From the NCBI RefSeq assembly GCF_017592395.1, contig NZ_JAGFOU010000007.1, positions 1-64,000 on the forward strand: 64,000 nt of DNA. The letters run 5' to 3'. This DNA is from Actinomyces bowdenii. Lineage in GTDB: Bacteria; Actinomycetota; Actinomycetes; Actinomycetales; Actinomycetaceae. The stretch's first letter is position 1. Every line of letters starts with the position of its first letter. A program made the position numbers and the translations under genes. Shown here piece by piece: positions 1 through 8,162 of the stretch. The notes beneath the pieces were generated by a model. That model saw only the letters and a program-made list of their open reading frames with translations, searched no databases and had not been told where the DNA came from.

Positions 1-179
1 CCGGCCCCAGGCCTTTCTATAGACGTTATTTCGCAAGCGGGCAATGCTGTATCAAACCCGTATCGGGCGGCTGGAGCCGTGATCGGGGCCTCATGACCCC
101 GGCTTGTTTTCTCTGGCCCTGCGGGCGTTGACGGCGCTCATCATTCTCCCGGGGCGCGCCGCACTTGTCTTCTTCCTCC

Positions 180-200
180 GCTCATGCTTTCATCATGAGC
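180..200 (+). promoter_or_regulatory. hairpin upstream of the catalase ribosome binding site
   Basis: A 7-bp perfect inverted repeat (GCTCATG / CATGAGC) with a 7-nt loop lies about 10 nt before the AAGGAGG ribosome binding site of the catalase gene. In RNA it would put a small stem in the leader. The sequence shows the repeat; a regulatory role is inference. Positions 1-179 hold nothing else I recognise. Confidence 0.35.
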
Positions 201-221
201 GACCTAGCAAAAGGAGGAAAC

Positions 222-1763
222 ATGTCAGAGAAGCCAATCAATCCGGGTGACGACTCTGGGTCGACCATGCTCAACGGGGCCCCCGCGGCCAGCGACCGCC
301 AGAGCATCACACTCGGTCCCGATGGCCCCCTGCTCCTTCACGACCACCACCTGGTCAACTCCCTGGCCCACTTCAACCGGGAGAACATCCCCGACCGCAA
401 GCCCCACGCCAAGGGCGCAGGAGCCTTCGGCGAGCTGGTCATCACCCACGACATCAGCAAGTACACCAAGGCGGCCCTCTTCCAGCCCGGGGCGCGCACC
501 CGCGCCCTGCTGCGCTTCTCCACCGTGGCCGGCGAGGCCGGCTCCCCGGACACCTGGCGCGACGTGCGCGGATTCGCCCTGAAGTTCTACACCACCGAGG
601 GCAACTGGGACCTGGTGGGCAACAACACGCCCATCTTCTTCCTGCGCGACCCCATGAAGTTCCCGCACTTCATCCGCAGCCAGAAGCGCCTGGGGGACAA
701 GGGCCTGCGCGACCAGACCATGCAGTGGGACTTCTGGACCCTGTCCCCGGAGACCGCCCACCAGGTCACCTACCTCATGGGGGACCGGGGCCTGCCGCGC
801 ACCTGGCGGCACATGAACGGCTACGGCTCCCACACCTACATGCTCATCAACGAGGCGGGGGAGCGCTTCTGGGCCAAGTTCCACTTCCACACCAACCAGG
901 GCGTGGAGAACTGGTCGGGCCAGGACGCCGAGGAGATCGCCGGCCAGGACGCCGACTTCCACCGCCGCGACCTGTTCGAGGCCATCGAGCGCGGGGATTA
1001 CCCCAGCTGGACCCTGTCCATCCAGGTCATGCCGTATGAGGAGGCCAAGACCTACCGGATCAACCCCTTCGACCTGACCAAGACCTGGCCCCACGCCGAC
1101 TACCCGCTCATCGAGGTCGGCACGCTGACCCTCAACGAGAACCCGGAGAACTTCTTCGCCCAGATCGACCAGGCCAGCTTCGCGCCGTCGAATATCGTCC
1201 CGGGCATCGGCTTCTCCCCGGACCGCATGCTGCTGGCCCGCGTCTTCGCCTACGCCGACGCCCAGCGCGCCCGCCTGGGGGTCAACCACGACCAGATCCC
1301 GGTCAACCAGCCCCTGCCCGAAGTGCGAGAGGCCTCCAACACCTACACCTTCGACGGGCCGATGCGCTACTTCCACTCCGGGGCCCAGCCCACCTACGCC
1401 GCGAACTCCGGCGGGCGGCCCTACGCCGATGAGCAGGGCCGCCTGGAGAACGGGTGGGAGGCCGACGGCGAGATGGTCCTGGCCGCCCAGACCCTGCGCG
1501 AGGACGACGACGACTTCTCCCAGGCCGGCATCCTCGTGCGCGAGGTCTTCACCGAGGCCCAGCGCGAGCGCCTGGTCGGCACCGTCGCGGGCGGCCTGGC
1601 CCAGATCGAGCGCCCCGAGGTGCTCGAGCGCGCCCTGTGGTACTGGAAGAGCATCGATGAGGGTGTGGGCTCCCGCATCGAGGATGCCGTGACCCGCCTC
1701 ACCGGTGAGGCCGCCGGCTCCGCCGTCGAGCGCACGCCCCTGCGCGAGGGCGACTCCGCCTGA
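222..1763 (+). CDS. katA: catalase (monofunctional haem type)
   Basis: This 513-residue small-subunit-type haem catalase breaks hydrogen peroxide down to water and oxygen in the cytoplasm. The distal catalytic His is His62 in [10 protein letters not shown]. The conserved Asn pair lies at 134-135 in [10 protein letters not shown]. The proximal haem Tyr is Tyr344, four residues after Arg340 in [15 protein letters not shown] chose ATG 222 because a strong AAGGAGG sits 5 nt upstream; an in-frame ATG at 165 lacks one and would add 19 unconserved residues. The gene stands alone and is followed by a long hairpin. Confidence 0.96.
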   Translation: MSEKPINPGDDSGSTMLNGAPAASDRQSITLGPDGPLLLHDHHLVNSLAHFNRENIPDRKPHAKGAGAFGELVITHDISKYTKAALFQPGARTRALLRFSTVAGEAGSPDTWRDVRGFALKFYTTEGNWDLVGNNTPIFFLRDPMKFPHFIRSQKRLGDKGLRDQTMQWDFWTLSPETAHQVTYLMGDRGLPRTWRHMNGYGSHTYMLINEAGERFWAKFHFHTNQGVENWSGQDAEEIAGQDADFHRRDLFEAIERGDYPSWTLSIQVMPYEEAKTYRINPFDLTKTWPHADYPLIEVGTLTLNENPENFFAQIDQASFAPSNIVPGIGFSPDRMLLARVFAYADAQRARLGVNHDQIPVNQPLPEVREASNTYTFDGPMRYFHSGAQPTYAANSGGRPYADEQGRLENGWEADGEMVLAAQTLREDDDDFSQAGILVREVFTEAQRERLVGTVAGGLAQIERPEVLERALWYWKSIDEGVGSRIEDAVTRLTGEAAGSAVERTPLREGDSA

Positions 1764-1780
1764 GCCTGGGCCCGATCCCG

Positions 1781-1826
1781 CTCGGCCCCTGGGCCGGCTC
1801 AGCCCCGAGCCGGCCCAGGGGCCGAG
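1781..1826 (+). terminator. 20-bp perfect hairpin after catalase
   Basis: Positions 1781-1800 and 1807-1826 are exact reverse complements (20 bp) around a 6-nt loop. There is no U-tract, which is usual for high-GC actinobacterial terminators. It lies between the catalase stop and the -10 box of the next gene. Confidence 0.75.
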
Positions 1827-1830
1827 CCGT

Positions 1831-1836
1831 TAGGCT
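1831..1836 (+). promoter_or_regulatory. -10 box of a probable leaderless promoter for the M16 gene
   Basis: TAGGCT ends exactly 6 nt before the GTG start at 1843, so transcription would begin at or next to the start codon. No ribosome binding site is visible between them. The same TAGGNT-N6-start layout is found at dapB, dapA, the GNAT gene at 5783 and dnaE. Confidence 0.6.
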
Positions 1837-1842
1837 CTGCCG

Positions 1843-3246
1843 GTGACCAACTCAGCCAGCGACTCCCGTCCCGGGGCCGGCGCGCCCCTGCGCGCCCCCG
1901 GTACCGCCTCCTCCACCGACTACGCCGAGGTGGAGCTGCCCCGCAGAGCCTCAGGCGATCCGGCCGCGGAGCTCTCGCTCATCGACGACGGCGCCCTGAC
2001 CCGCCGATCCGTCCTGCCCGGCGGGGTGCGGGTCATCACCGAGTCCGTGCCGGGACTGCGCTCGACGTCGATCGGCCTGTGGCTGGGGGTGGGCTCGCGC
2101 GATGAGGCGCCGGGCCAGGAGGGCTCCACTCACTTCCTGGAGCACCTGCTGTTCAAGGGCACCGCCACCCGGGACGCCCACGGCATCGCCGAGGCCTTCG
2201 ACATGATCGGCGGGGAGTCCAATGCCGCGACCTCCAAGGAGCACACCTCCTACTACGCCCGCGTCCTGGCGCCCGACGCCATGGAGGCCCTCGACGTCGT
2301 CACCGACATGGTCACCTCCTCGCTGCTGGATCCCCAGGAGGTCGAGACCGAGCGGGGCGTCATCATCTCCGAGCTGGCCGATGCTGCTGATGACCCTGCC
2401 GATGTGGCCCAGGAGGCCTTCGCGCGTGCCGCCTTCGGTGAGGGCACGCCCCTGGGCCGGCCCATCGGCGGCACCCCCGAGACGGTGGCGGCCGTGCCTC
2501 GGGATGCTGTGTGGGAGCACTACCGGCGCACCTACTCCTCCGACGCCCTGGTGGTGGCGGTGGCCGGAGCCGTGGACCATGACGAGGTCTGCGAGCGGGT
2601 GGCCGCCGACCTGGCCGCCGGTGGCTGGGAGGCGGCCGCCTCGGTCCCGCCGCGCCAGCGGCGCTTCGAGGTCGAGCCGGTCCGCGCGCTGAGCGTGGAG
2701 GATGTCACCGTGGAGCGGGAGGCCGAGCAGTCGCACGTGTACCTGACCTGCCAGGGCATCGCGGTGCGTGATGAGCGGCGCTGGGCGATGAGCGTGCTCA
2801 CCACGATCCTGGGCGGGGGGATGTCCTCGCGCCTGTTCCAGGAGGTGCGCGAGAAGCGGGGCCTGGCCTACACCACCTACGCCTTCGACACCTCCTATGC
2901 CGGGGCGGGCGCCTTCGGCCTGTACGCCGGCTGCGCGCCGCGCGACGTCGATGAGGTCACGGCCGTGATGCTCGGGGAGTTCGAGAAGCTCGCCGAGCAG
3001 GGCCCCACCGACCGGGAGATGGCCCGTGCCCGGGGGCAGATCCGGGGCGCCATGGTGCTGGGCGGGGAGGATTCCCTGGCGCGCATGGGCCGCCTGGGCC
3101 GTGCCGAGGTGGTCACCGGGCGCCTGCGCTCCATGGAGGAGAACCTGCGCCTGCTGGGAGAGGTCACCGCCCAGGAGGTGCGCGAGCTCGCTGCCTGGCT
3201 GGTGGCCCAGAAGCAGGCCCGGGTGCTCGTGGGCCCCAGGGCCTGA
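1843..3246 (+). CDS. M16 family zinc metallopeptidase (processing-peptidase-like)
   Basis: This 467-residue protein belongs to the pitrilysin/MPP-like M16 family. The inverted zinc motif HFLEH is at residues 97-101, followed about 75 residues later by the Glu-rich helix (ERGVIISEL) that supplies the third ligand. The C-terminal half has the family RxxRGLAY signature (REKRGLAYTTY). In actinobacteria this gene commonly lies beside pnp and dapB; here catalase replaces pnp upstream, and a foreign-looking block separates it from dapB. The GTG start fits a leaderless transcript. Its natural substrate cannot be told from sequence. A shortened copy of its 3' end lies at 4014-4103. Confidence 0.9.
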   Translation: MTNSASDSRPGAGAPLRAPGTASSTDYAEVELPRRASGDPAAELSLIDDGALTRRSVLPGGVRVITESVPGLRSTSIGLWLGVGSRDEAPGQEGSTHFLEHLLFKGTATRDAHGIAEAFDMIGGESNAATSKEHTSYYARVLAPDAMEALDVVTDMVTSSLLDPQEVETERGVIISELADAADDPADVAQEAFARAAFGEGTPLGRPIGGTPETVAAVPRDAVWEHYRRTYSSDALVVAVAGAVDHDEVCERVAADLAAGGWEAAASVPPRQRRFEVEPVRALSVEDVTVEREAEQSHVYLTCQGIAVRDERRWAMSVLTTILGGGMSSRLFQEVREKRGLAYTTYAFDTSYAGAGAFGLYAGCAPRDVDEVTAVMLGEFEKLAEQGPTDREMARARGQIRGAMVLGGEDSLARMGRLGRAEVVTGRLRSMEENLRLLGEVTAQEVRELAAWLVAQKQARVLVGPRA

Positions 3247-3360
3247 TCGGGCGGGAGTATGCGTCACGCTGCGGCAGCTGTTGCCGTAGCGGTGCCGATG
3301 TCGTCGCGAGAGGACTGCATCGAGGCAGCCACAAAACCCACGAGAATTTGCTGATATCTC

Positions 3361-3389
3361 TTGTGATCCTAGGCACAGTCAGCTAGGCT
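3361..3389 (+). promoter_or_regulatory. candidate promoter of the small membrane protein gene
   Basis: TTGTGA (3361-3366) and TAGGCT (3384-3389) are separated by exactly 17 bp. The predicted start of transcription would leave a leader of about 60 nt before the ATG at 3456. Confidence 0.5.
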
Positions 3390-3455
3390 CATCTCAACCA
3401 GGTGCGCGCGATGGTGTTGCGTGGTAGTGACCCTGGGTTGAGGAAGAGGTGACCG

Positions 3456-3914
3456 ATGGACCGTGAGGAAGAAGGGCAGGCATCGGGCGGGATAAGGTCC
3501 GTCGCGATTAAATTGACTGCGGCGCGGATTCTATTTTTAGCCGGTGCGTTGAGCTGCTGTGCGTATGCTGTTGCCTTGGGGCTGTCGCAACGGGGCCAGT
3601 TGCATGCCTCGGGAGCCGTTGGTTCCATAGTCGCCTTCGTCATGTTCTCGCTGATGCATGTCGCCTGGTGGGGGGCTCTGAGGAAGCCTCATCCTCGCAG
3701 GATCGACTTGGCGAAAAAAGCGAGTTATGTGCACATAGTGATGTTCATAAGCGCTACGTTGAAAAACTCTCCGCAGAGCAACTACGGCATCACGGAGGCG
3801 GTCCTGCCCATCCCTGACGATAAGATCGTGATGGCGATGCCGCCGCTCCTTGTCGTTATCAGTTGCATCAACGCACTCCTTCTAAGGAGTGTAAGTGTAA
3901 CCAGACTAGAGTAA
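3456..3914 (+). CDS. small integral membrane protein of unknown function
   Basis: This 152-residue protein is not recognised. It has about four hydrophobic segments (roughly residues 18-42, 52-76, 88-105 and 124-145), so it probably sits in the cytoplasmic membrane. The ATG follows GAAGAGGTG. Base composition is clearly more AT-rich than the flanking genes, and the block it sits in (about 3250-4010) interrupts the usual M16-dapB neighbourhood. I read it as acquired DNA. Nothing in the sequence identifies a transport or immunity role. Confidence 0.6.
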   Translation: MDREEEGQASGGIRSVAIKLTAARILFLAGALSCCAYAVALGLSQRGQLHASGAVGSIVAFVMFSLMHVAWWGALRKPHPRRIDLAKKASYVHIVMFISATLKNSPQSNYGITEAVLPIPDDKIVMAMPPLLVVISCINALLLRSVSVTRLE

Positions 3915-3965
3915 TCGGTCCCGCCAGGGTGGCGACCAGGATCATCCTGAGAAGAGAGAAACAAC

Positions 3966-4103
3966 ATGTTGAACTTGTTAACGGTGGTCACGGGAGCCGT
4001 TGGGGCCGCGCTGATGCCCCGGGAGTTCGAGAAGCTGGCCGAGCAGGGCCCCACCGACCGGGAGGTGGCCCGCGCCCGGGTGCTCGTGGGGTCCAGGGCC
4101 TGA
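3966..4103 (+). pseudogene. chimeric remnant: hydrophobic N-terminus joined to a shortened M16 C-terminus
   Basis: An open frame of 45 codons starts at ATG 3966. Its first 16 residues are hydrophobic and unrelated to the M16 protein. From 4014 it reads MPREFEKLAEQGPTDRE and ends ARVLVGSRA. That matches the M16 gene around 2971-3033 joined directly to its last codons (3213-3246), with roughly 180 bp between them missing. It is best read as a partial duplicate with an internal deletion, possibly still translated given a weak purine-rich site upstream. Confidence 0.7.
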
Positions 4104-4181
4104 GGAGCCGGCCGTCTTAGGCGCGGAGCCGCCTGCACTCCCGCTCTGCGGACCCGGGGCTCCCGTCCCCAGGAAGATGGC

Positions 4182-4187
4182 TAGGGT
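4182..4187 (+). promoter_or_regulatory. -10 box of a probable leaderless dapB promoter
   Basis: TAGGGT ends 6 nt before the dapB ATG. The segment TAGGGTGGGGCCATGAG is nearly identical to TAGGCTGGGGCCATGAG in front of dapA, so the two lysine genes share their start architecture. Confidence 0.6.
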
Positions 4188-4193
4188 GGGGCC

Positions 4194-4946
4194 ATGAGCA
4201 TTCGCGTAGCCGTGCTGGGCGCCGCCGGGCGCATGGGATCGACCGTCTGCCGGGCGGTTGAGCAGGCCGAGGGCCTGGATCTCGTCGCCCGCCTGGACGC
4301 CGGCGACCCCATCGACGCCGAGCACCTCCGGGGTGCCCAGGTGGCGGTGGACTTCACCGTCCCCGATGTCACCGAGGCCAATGTCCACGCCGCCATTGAT
4401 GCCGGGTGCGACGTGGTGGTGGGCACCACCGGCTGGGACGAGGAGTCCTACGGGCGCATCCGCACCCACCTGGAGCAACCCGGGGCCCGGGGCCGGGCCG
4501 TGCTCATCGCCCCCAACTTCGCCCTGTCCGCGGTCCTGGCGATGAGCCTGGCCGCCAAGGCGGCCCGCTACTTCGAGTCCGCCGAGGTCATCGAGCTCCA
4601 CCACCCCGGCAAGGTCGACGCCCCCTCGGGCACGGCCGTGGCCACGGCCCAGCGCCTGGCCGCCGCCCGCTCCGAGGCCGGCCTGGGGCCGGTGCCCGAC
4701 GCCACGCAGGTCGATCCCGATGGGGCGCGGGGCGCCGTCATCGACGGCATCCACGTCCACGCGGTGCGGCTGCGGGGCCTGACGGCGCACGAGGAGGTGG
4801 TCCTGGGCAATCCCGGCGAGCAGCTGACCATCCGCACCGACTCCTTCGACCGCGCCAGCTTCATGCCCGGTGTGGTCCTGGCCGTGCGCGAGGTGGGCAG
4901 CCGACCGGGCCTGACCATCGGATTGGACGCCCTGCTCGACCTGTGA
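4194..4946 (+). CDS. dapB: 4-hydroxy-tetrahydrodipicolinate reductase
   Basis: This 250-residue enzyme reduces hydroxy-tetrahydrodipicolinate with NAD(P)H in the diaminopimelate/lysine pathway. The Rossmann nucleotide loop GAAGRMG is at residues 9-15, the VGTTGW motif at 76-81, and the catalytic block ELHHPGKVDAPSG near 134-146 with His136/His137 and Lys140. Length is normal for the family. No ribosome binding site precedes the start; the -10 box six bases upstream suggests a leaderless mRNA. dapA lies about 1.3 kb downstream, across a convergent acetyltransferase gene. Confidence 0.96.
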   Translation: MSIRVAVLGAAGRMGSTVCRAVEQAEGLDLVARLDAGDPIDAEHLRGAQVAVDFTVPDVTEANVHAAIDAGCDVVVGTTGWDEESYGRIRTHLEQPGARGRAVLIAPNFALSAVLAMSLAAKAARYFESAEVIELHHPGKVDAPSGTAVATAQRLAAARSEAGLGPVPDATQVDPDGARGAVIDGIHVHAVRLRGLTAHEEVVLGNPGEQLTIRTDSFDRASFMPGVVLAVREVGSRPGLTIGLDALLDL

Positions 4947-4987
4947 GGCCGGCCCTGCAGGAGCCCCGCCCAGGAGGACGGGGGCTG

Positions 4988-5011
4988 CCGGCCCCGCCCC
5001 GGCGGGGCCGG
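4988..5011. terminator. shared terminator between convergent dapB and GNAT genes
   Basis: CCGGCCCCGCC (4988-4998) pairs perfectly with GGCGGGGCCGG (5001-5011). It lies just before the stop codon of the minus-strand gene and after dapB, so it could serve both strands. Confidence 0.55.
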
Positions 5012-5012
5012 G

Positions 5013-5783
5013 CTACAGGGAGGCGGCCCAGCAGTCCTCGATGACTCCCTGGCCCACGGGCAGCTGGCGGTGGACGCCGGTGGGCGCCATGCCCACGGCC
5101 TGGAGGAGGCGGGTGAGGGACTCATCGCCCCGCACCGACCACGCCACCAGGGCACTGGCGCCGTCCTGGCGGGCCAGATCCACGGCGGCGGCCAGGAGCC
5201 GGGAGCCATGGCCGTGCAGCTGGTGCCCGGGGTCGACCCCCAGGGCCGTGATCTCCGCCGCCCGCATCTGCTGAGCCCTCTGCTCCTCGTGCACGCCGGC
5301 CGGGCCGTCGCCGTCGTTCTCGGCTCCCCCGGCGCGTGCGGCGGATGTGGTCCCATCGAGGTCGGTCGCCCGGGTGGGCGCCATCCCCAGCAACCCGACG
5401 ACGCCCCCGTCCTGGGTGGCCACGAGAACCCGGTGCTGCGGGGAGGGCGGGGAGGCGACCGCCTCGCGCCAGCCCGCGGTGATGACCGGGGCGCTGATCA
5501 TGGCGCGCACCCCCTCGGGCAGGGGCGAGCCGTGCGCCGCGTCGTGGGCGGCCTCCAGGCTGGCCCGCATCGTCACCGCGTGGATCGCGCCGATCCGCGC
5601 CAGGTCCTGGGCGCGGGCCGGGCGCACGAAGCCCCCGGCCGGGACCCGGCCCTCATCGGCCCCGCCGTGCTGGTGAGCGTCATGGCCGCGCCCATCCAGG
5701 CCCCCGGCGCGGGCATCGAGCCCGGCGATGGGGTCGGCGTCGAACACGGAGGGCCGCTCCTGCGGATCAGGCGTGGAGGTCAT
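5013..5783 (-). CDS. GNAT family N-acetyltransferase
   Basis: This 256-residue protein has the acetyl-CoA-binding part of the GNAT fold in its C-terminal half: the strand ITALGVDP, then the pyrophosphate loop region HQLHGHGSRLL near residues 180-190. The first 50 residues are low-complexity and Asp/Gly/His-rich, and a variable acidic insert precedes the core. The substrate cannot be predicted. The ATG at 5783 is preceded by TAGGCT at exactly 6 nt and lacks a ribosome binding site, again suggesting a leaderless transcript. Confidence 0.8.
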   Translation of the reverse strand: MTSTPDPQERPSVFDADPIAGLDARAGGLDGRGHDAHQHGGADEGRVPAGGFVRPARAQDLARIGAIHAVTMRASLEAAHDAAHGSPLPEGVRAMISAPVITAGWREAVASPPSPQHRVLVATQDGGVVGLLGMAPTRATDLDGTTSAARAGGAENDGDGPAGVHEEQRAQQMRAAEITALGVDPGHQLHGHGSRLLAAAVDLARQDGASALVAWSVRGDESLTRLLQAVGMAPTGVHRQLPVGQGVIEDCWAASL

Positions 5784-5789
5784 GGCGCG

Positions 5790-5795
5790 AGCCTA
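5790..5795 (-). promoter_or_regulatory. -10 box of a probable leaderless promoter for the GNAT gene
   Basis: Read on the minus strand, TAGGCT is followed by six bases (CGCGCC) and then the ATG of the acetyltransferase, the same layout as at dapA and dapB. Confidence 0.6.
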
Positions 5796-5848
5796 GAGGA
5801 TGCCCCGCCTCGCCCCCGGCGCATTCCCTGCACCGGGGGAGCGCAAGC

Positions 5849-5944
5849 GCGTCACCTCGCGGCAGGGGCGTCACGTCGCGGAATGGACGTGCCTTGGAGG
5901 TATCGCCTTGTCCGCGAGGCGACGCCGAATCCGCGACGTGACGC
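5849..5944. repeat. four-part inverted repeat, copy 1
   Basis: Four 13-mers of the type GCGTCACNTCGCG occur at 5849-5861, 5868-5880 (forward) and 5913-5925, 5932-5944 (reverse). The 5868 unit is an exact reverse complement of the 5932 unit; the 5849 and 5913 units differ at one position. Start-to-start spacings are 19, 45 and 19 bp, identical to copy 2 near 53.4 kb. The central segment contains TGGACG and GGAGGTA. It lies between the divergent GNAT and dapA genes. The rest of the 5784-6223 gap is GC-rich with no gene. Confidence 0.8.
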
Positions 5945-6211
5945 CCTATCGCCGCCACCCATCCCAGCACGCACTCCGCAGCCTCGCCCGCGCAGCAGGG
6001 GCCGGTGGATCGCGGGGAGGCTCCCGGCGGGTCCGCGCGCCAGGGCCGCCGGGGCGCCAGCCGGCGCCGACCGGCCGACGCCGGAGTGCTGGGCCCGGGC
6101 CCGCTGCTGCCGTGCGGCCACGTGCGCCCCGCCGTGGCGCATCGCGCGCCCCCGCCCCGTCATAGGCGCAGGATGCTGGGTCATCGGGGCCACATGGGGG
6201 TATCGCACCGT

Positions 6212-6217
6212 TAGGCT
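6212..6217 (+). promoter_or_regulatory. -10 box of a probable leaderless dapA promoter
   Basis: TAGGCT ends 6 nt before the dapA ATG at 6224, with GGGGCC between. Transcription would start at the A of the start codon. Confidence 0.6.
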
Positions 6218-6223
6218 GGGGCC

Positions 6224-7120
6224 ATGAGCGCAGTGCCCTCCCGCAGCTTCGGATCCGTCGGCGTGGCCATGGTCACGCCCTTCACCCCTGAGGGCGAGCT
6301 GGACATCCCCGCCGCCCAGGCCCTGGCCCTCAGCCTCGTCCAGGACGGCGCGGACATGATCCTGCTGTCGGGCACCACCGGCGAGGCCCCCACCACCCAC
6401 CTGCCCGAGAAGCAGGACCTCATCCGGGAGGTCAAGGACGCCCTGGCCGGGCGCGCCATGGTCATGGCCGGGGCCGGCTCCAACGACACCGCCCACGCGG
6501 TGCGCAATGGCGTGGGCTCCCAGGAGGCCGGCGCCGAGGGCCTGCTCATCAACGCCCCCTACTACAACCGCCCCAGCCAGGAGGGCGTCTACCGCCACAT
6601 CATGGCGGTGGTCGAGGCCACCGACCTGCCGGTGATGGTCTACGACATCCCCGGGCGCACCGGCGTGCGCATCGAGGACGGCACCCTGGCCCGCATGGCC
6701 GAGCATGAGCGGGTCCTGGCCGTCAAGGACGCCACGGGCGATGTCGAGCAGGGCTTCGAGCGCATGGAGGCCACCGGCCTGGAGTACTACTCGGGCGACG
6801 ACGGGCTGAACTTCGCCTGGCTGGCGCACGGCGCCTCCGGCGTGGTCTCGGTGGCCGCCCACGCCGACGCCCACTCCTGGCGCGAGATGATCGCGGAGGT
6901 CGACGCCGGTGACCTGGCCGGTGCCCGGGCCGTGGCCCAGCGGATGCGCCCCCTGGTGCGCGCCCTCATGGGCGGGGGCCAGGGCGCGGTCATGGCCAAG
7001 GAGGCCCTCCTGCTCCAGGGCCGCATCCCCTGCGCCGAGCTGCGCCTGCCCCTGGTACGCGCTGAGGCCGGGGAGGTCGCCGCCCTGCGCGCCACCCTGG
7101 AGGAGTGCGGTCTGCTGTGA
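6224..7120 (+). CDS. dapA: 4-hydroxy-tetrahydrodipicolinate synthase
   Basis: This 298-residue TIM-barrel aldolase condenses pyruvate with aspartate semialdehyde, the first committed step to diaminopimelate and lysine. The GTTGE loop is at residues 50-54, the catalytic Tyr140 is in VYDIPGRTG, and the Schiff-base Lys168 is in AVKDATGD. Length is typical. Its start context is almost the same as that of dapB. A DNA repair gene follows 91 bp downstream on the same strand. Confidence 0.96.
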   Translation: MSAVPSRSFGSVGVAMVTPFTPEGELDIPAAQALALSLVQDGADMILLSGTTGEAPTTHLPEKQDLIREVKDALAGRAMVMAGAGSNDTAHAVRNGVGSQEAGAEGLLINAPYYNRPSQEGVYRHIMAVVEATDLPVMVYDIPGRTGVRIEDGTLARMAEHERVLAVKDATGDVEQGFERMEATGLEYYSGDDGLNFAWLAHGASGVVSVAAHADAHSWREMIAEVDAGDLAGARAVAQRMRPLVRALMGGGQGAVMAKEALLLQGRIPCAELRLPLVRAEAGEVAALRATLEECGLL

Positions 7121-7211
7121 GGGCATGTGCGAGGACGCGGGATGTGCGCCCGCCGTCGGCCCGGCGCGGGGGATCCCGGCCCTGCGCATCGGCGCGGGAC
7201 AGGAGGGGCCG

Positions 7212-7646
7212 ATGAGGATATGGTCCCTGCACCCGGGTCATCTCGACCGGGCCGGGCTGGTGGCCTGCTGGCGGGAGTCCCTGCTGGCCCAGGCGGTTCT
7301 GGCCGGGCGCACCCGCGGCTACCGCAACCATCCCCAGCTGGAGCGCTTCCGCGGGGCGGGGGAGCCCCTGGTCACGATCTCGGCCTACTTGTGGGGCCTG
7401 CGCGAGGAGGCGCTCCAGCGCGGCTACCGCTTCGACCCGGCGCGCATCGACCTGCCCCGGGAGGAGTGCGGGGCCGTGGGCCTGACGGTCACCAGTGGCC
7501 AGATGGACCTGGAGGCCCGGCACCTGCGGGCCAAGCTGGAGGCCCGCGCCCCCGAGCGACTGCCCCTGCCCGAGCACCTGGACCCCCACCCGCTGTTCAC
7601 CGTCATCCCCGGGGACATCGAGCCCTGGGAGCGCAGCAGCTCCTGA
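7212..7646 (+). CDS. pdg: pyrimidine dimer DNA glycosylase (T4 endonuclease V type)
   Basis: The 144-residue protein opens with MRIWSLHPGHLDRAGLVACW and contains GYRNHPQLERF, the pattern of the bacterial T4-DenV-like pyrimidine dimer glycosylase family, which cleaves the glycosyl bond at UV dimers to start base excision repair. The ATG follows AGGAGGGG. Longer in-frame reading upstream overlaps dapA and is not coding. It may be transcribed with dapA. A short inverted repeat (GAGCTGG 7661-7667 / CCAGCTC 7684-7690) after the stop could end transcription. Confidence 0.85.
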   Translation: MRIWSLHPGHLDRAGLVACWRESLLAQAVLAGRTRGYRNHPQLERFRGAGEPLVTISAYLWGLREEALQRGYRFDPARIDLPREECGAVGLTVTSGQMDLEARHLRAKLEARAPERLPLPEHLDPHPLFTVIPGDIEPWERSSS

Positions 7647-7723
7647 AGACGAGTGCTGCGGAGCTGGCGGGTGAAACGGGGCTCCAGCTCGCCTGAGCCG
7701 CATTCCAGGCGCCAACGGCCCTC

Positions 7724-7924
7724 GTTGCACATCTTCAGCTTCCGGCCCTGCGATCAGCCCCGGCGTTCTGGCAGGATCACGCCAATCATTGACACCGGGC
7801 AGGCCCGAAGATGTGCAGCCAGGGCGCCGCTGCACATCTTCGGGCCCGTCAGACAGGATTCCGATCAGGTGAACCGCGGAATCATGCGGTTCTACCGAGC
7901 GGTCTATTCTTGAAGATGTGCAAC
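7724..7924. repeat. 201-bp element with terminal and internal inverted repeats
   Basis: The ends are exact 14-bp inverted repeats, GTTGCACATCTTCA (7724-7737) and its reverse complement (7911-7924). Inside is a perfect 18-bp hairpin, GGCCCGAAGATGTGCAGC (7802-7819) with its complement at 7829-7846. All four arms share GCACATCTTC. No coding frame is convincing. It could be a miniature transposable element or a cluster of operator sites. No other copy lies in this window. The rest of the 7647-8162 gap shows no gene. Confidence 0.7.
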
Positions 7925-8162
7925 AGCAGGGGTGAGGTGTAGGCGTGGAGCGGACTGCTGGCGAGCTGGGCTTTCGGTGCGCTTGATCGCCTGGCAGGGG
8001 CTGAGGATCCTCTGAGCGCCGATCCGGGTTCCTGATCCCGTTTGAGCGCCTGGGGGCGCCATCTCCTGTTCACCATCATCCGCGGGGCCGTCGAGCCCCG
8101 GGGGCCGCCCCGCCGTCGAGGTTCCCGAGGCTGCGGGAGGGTTCCACGGCGGGGGCGGGCGC

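Noticed and set aside
5849-5944. Short CRISPR array
   Set aside because: Only two forward and two reverse 13-mers, with very short gaps; no series of direct repeats with unique 30-40 bp spacers.
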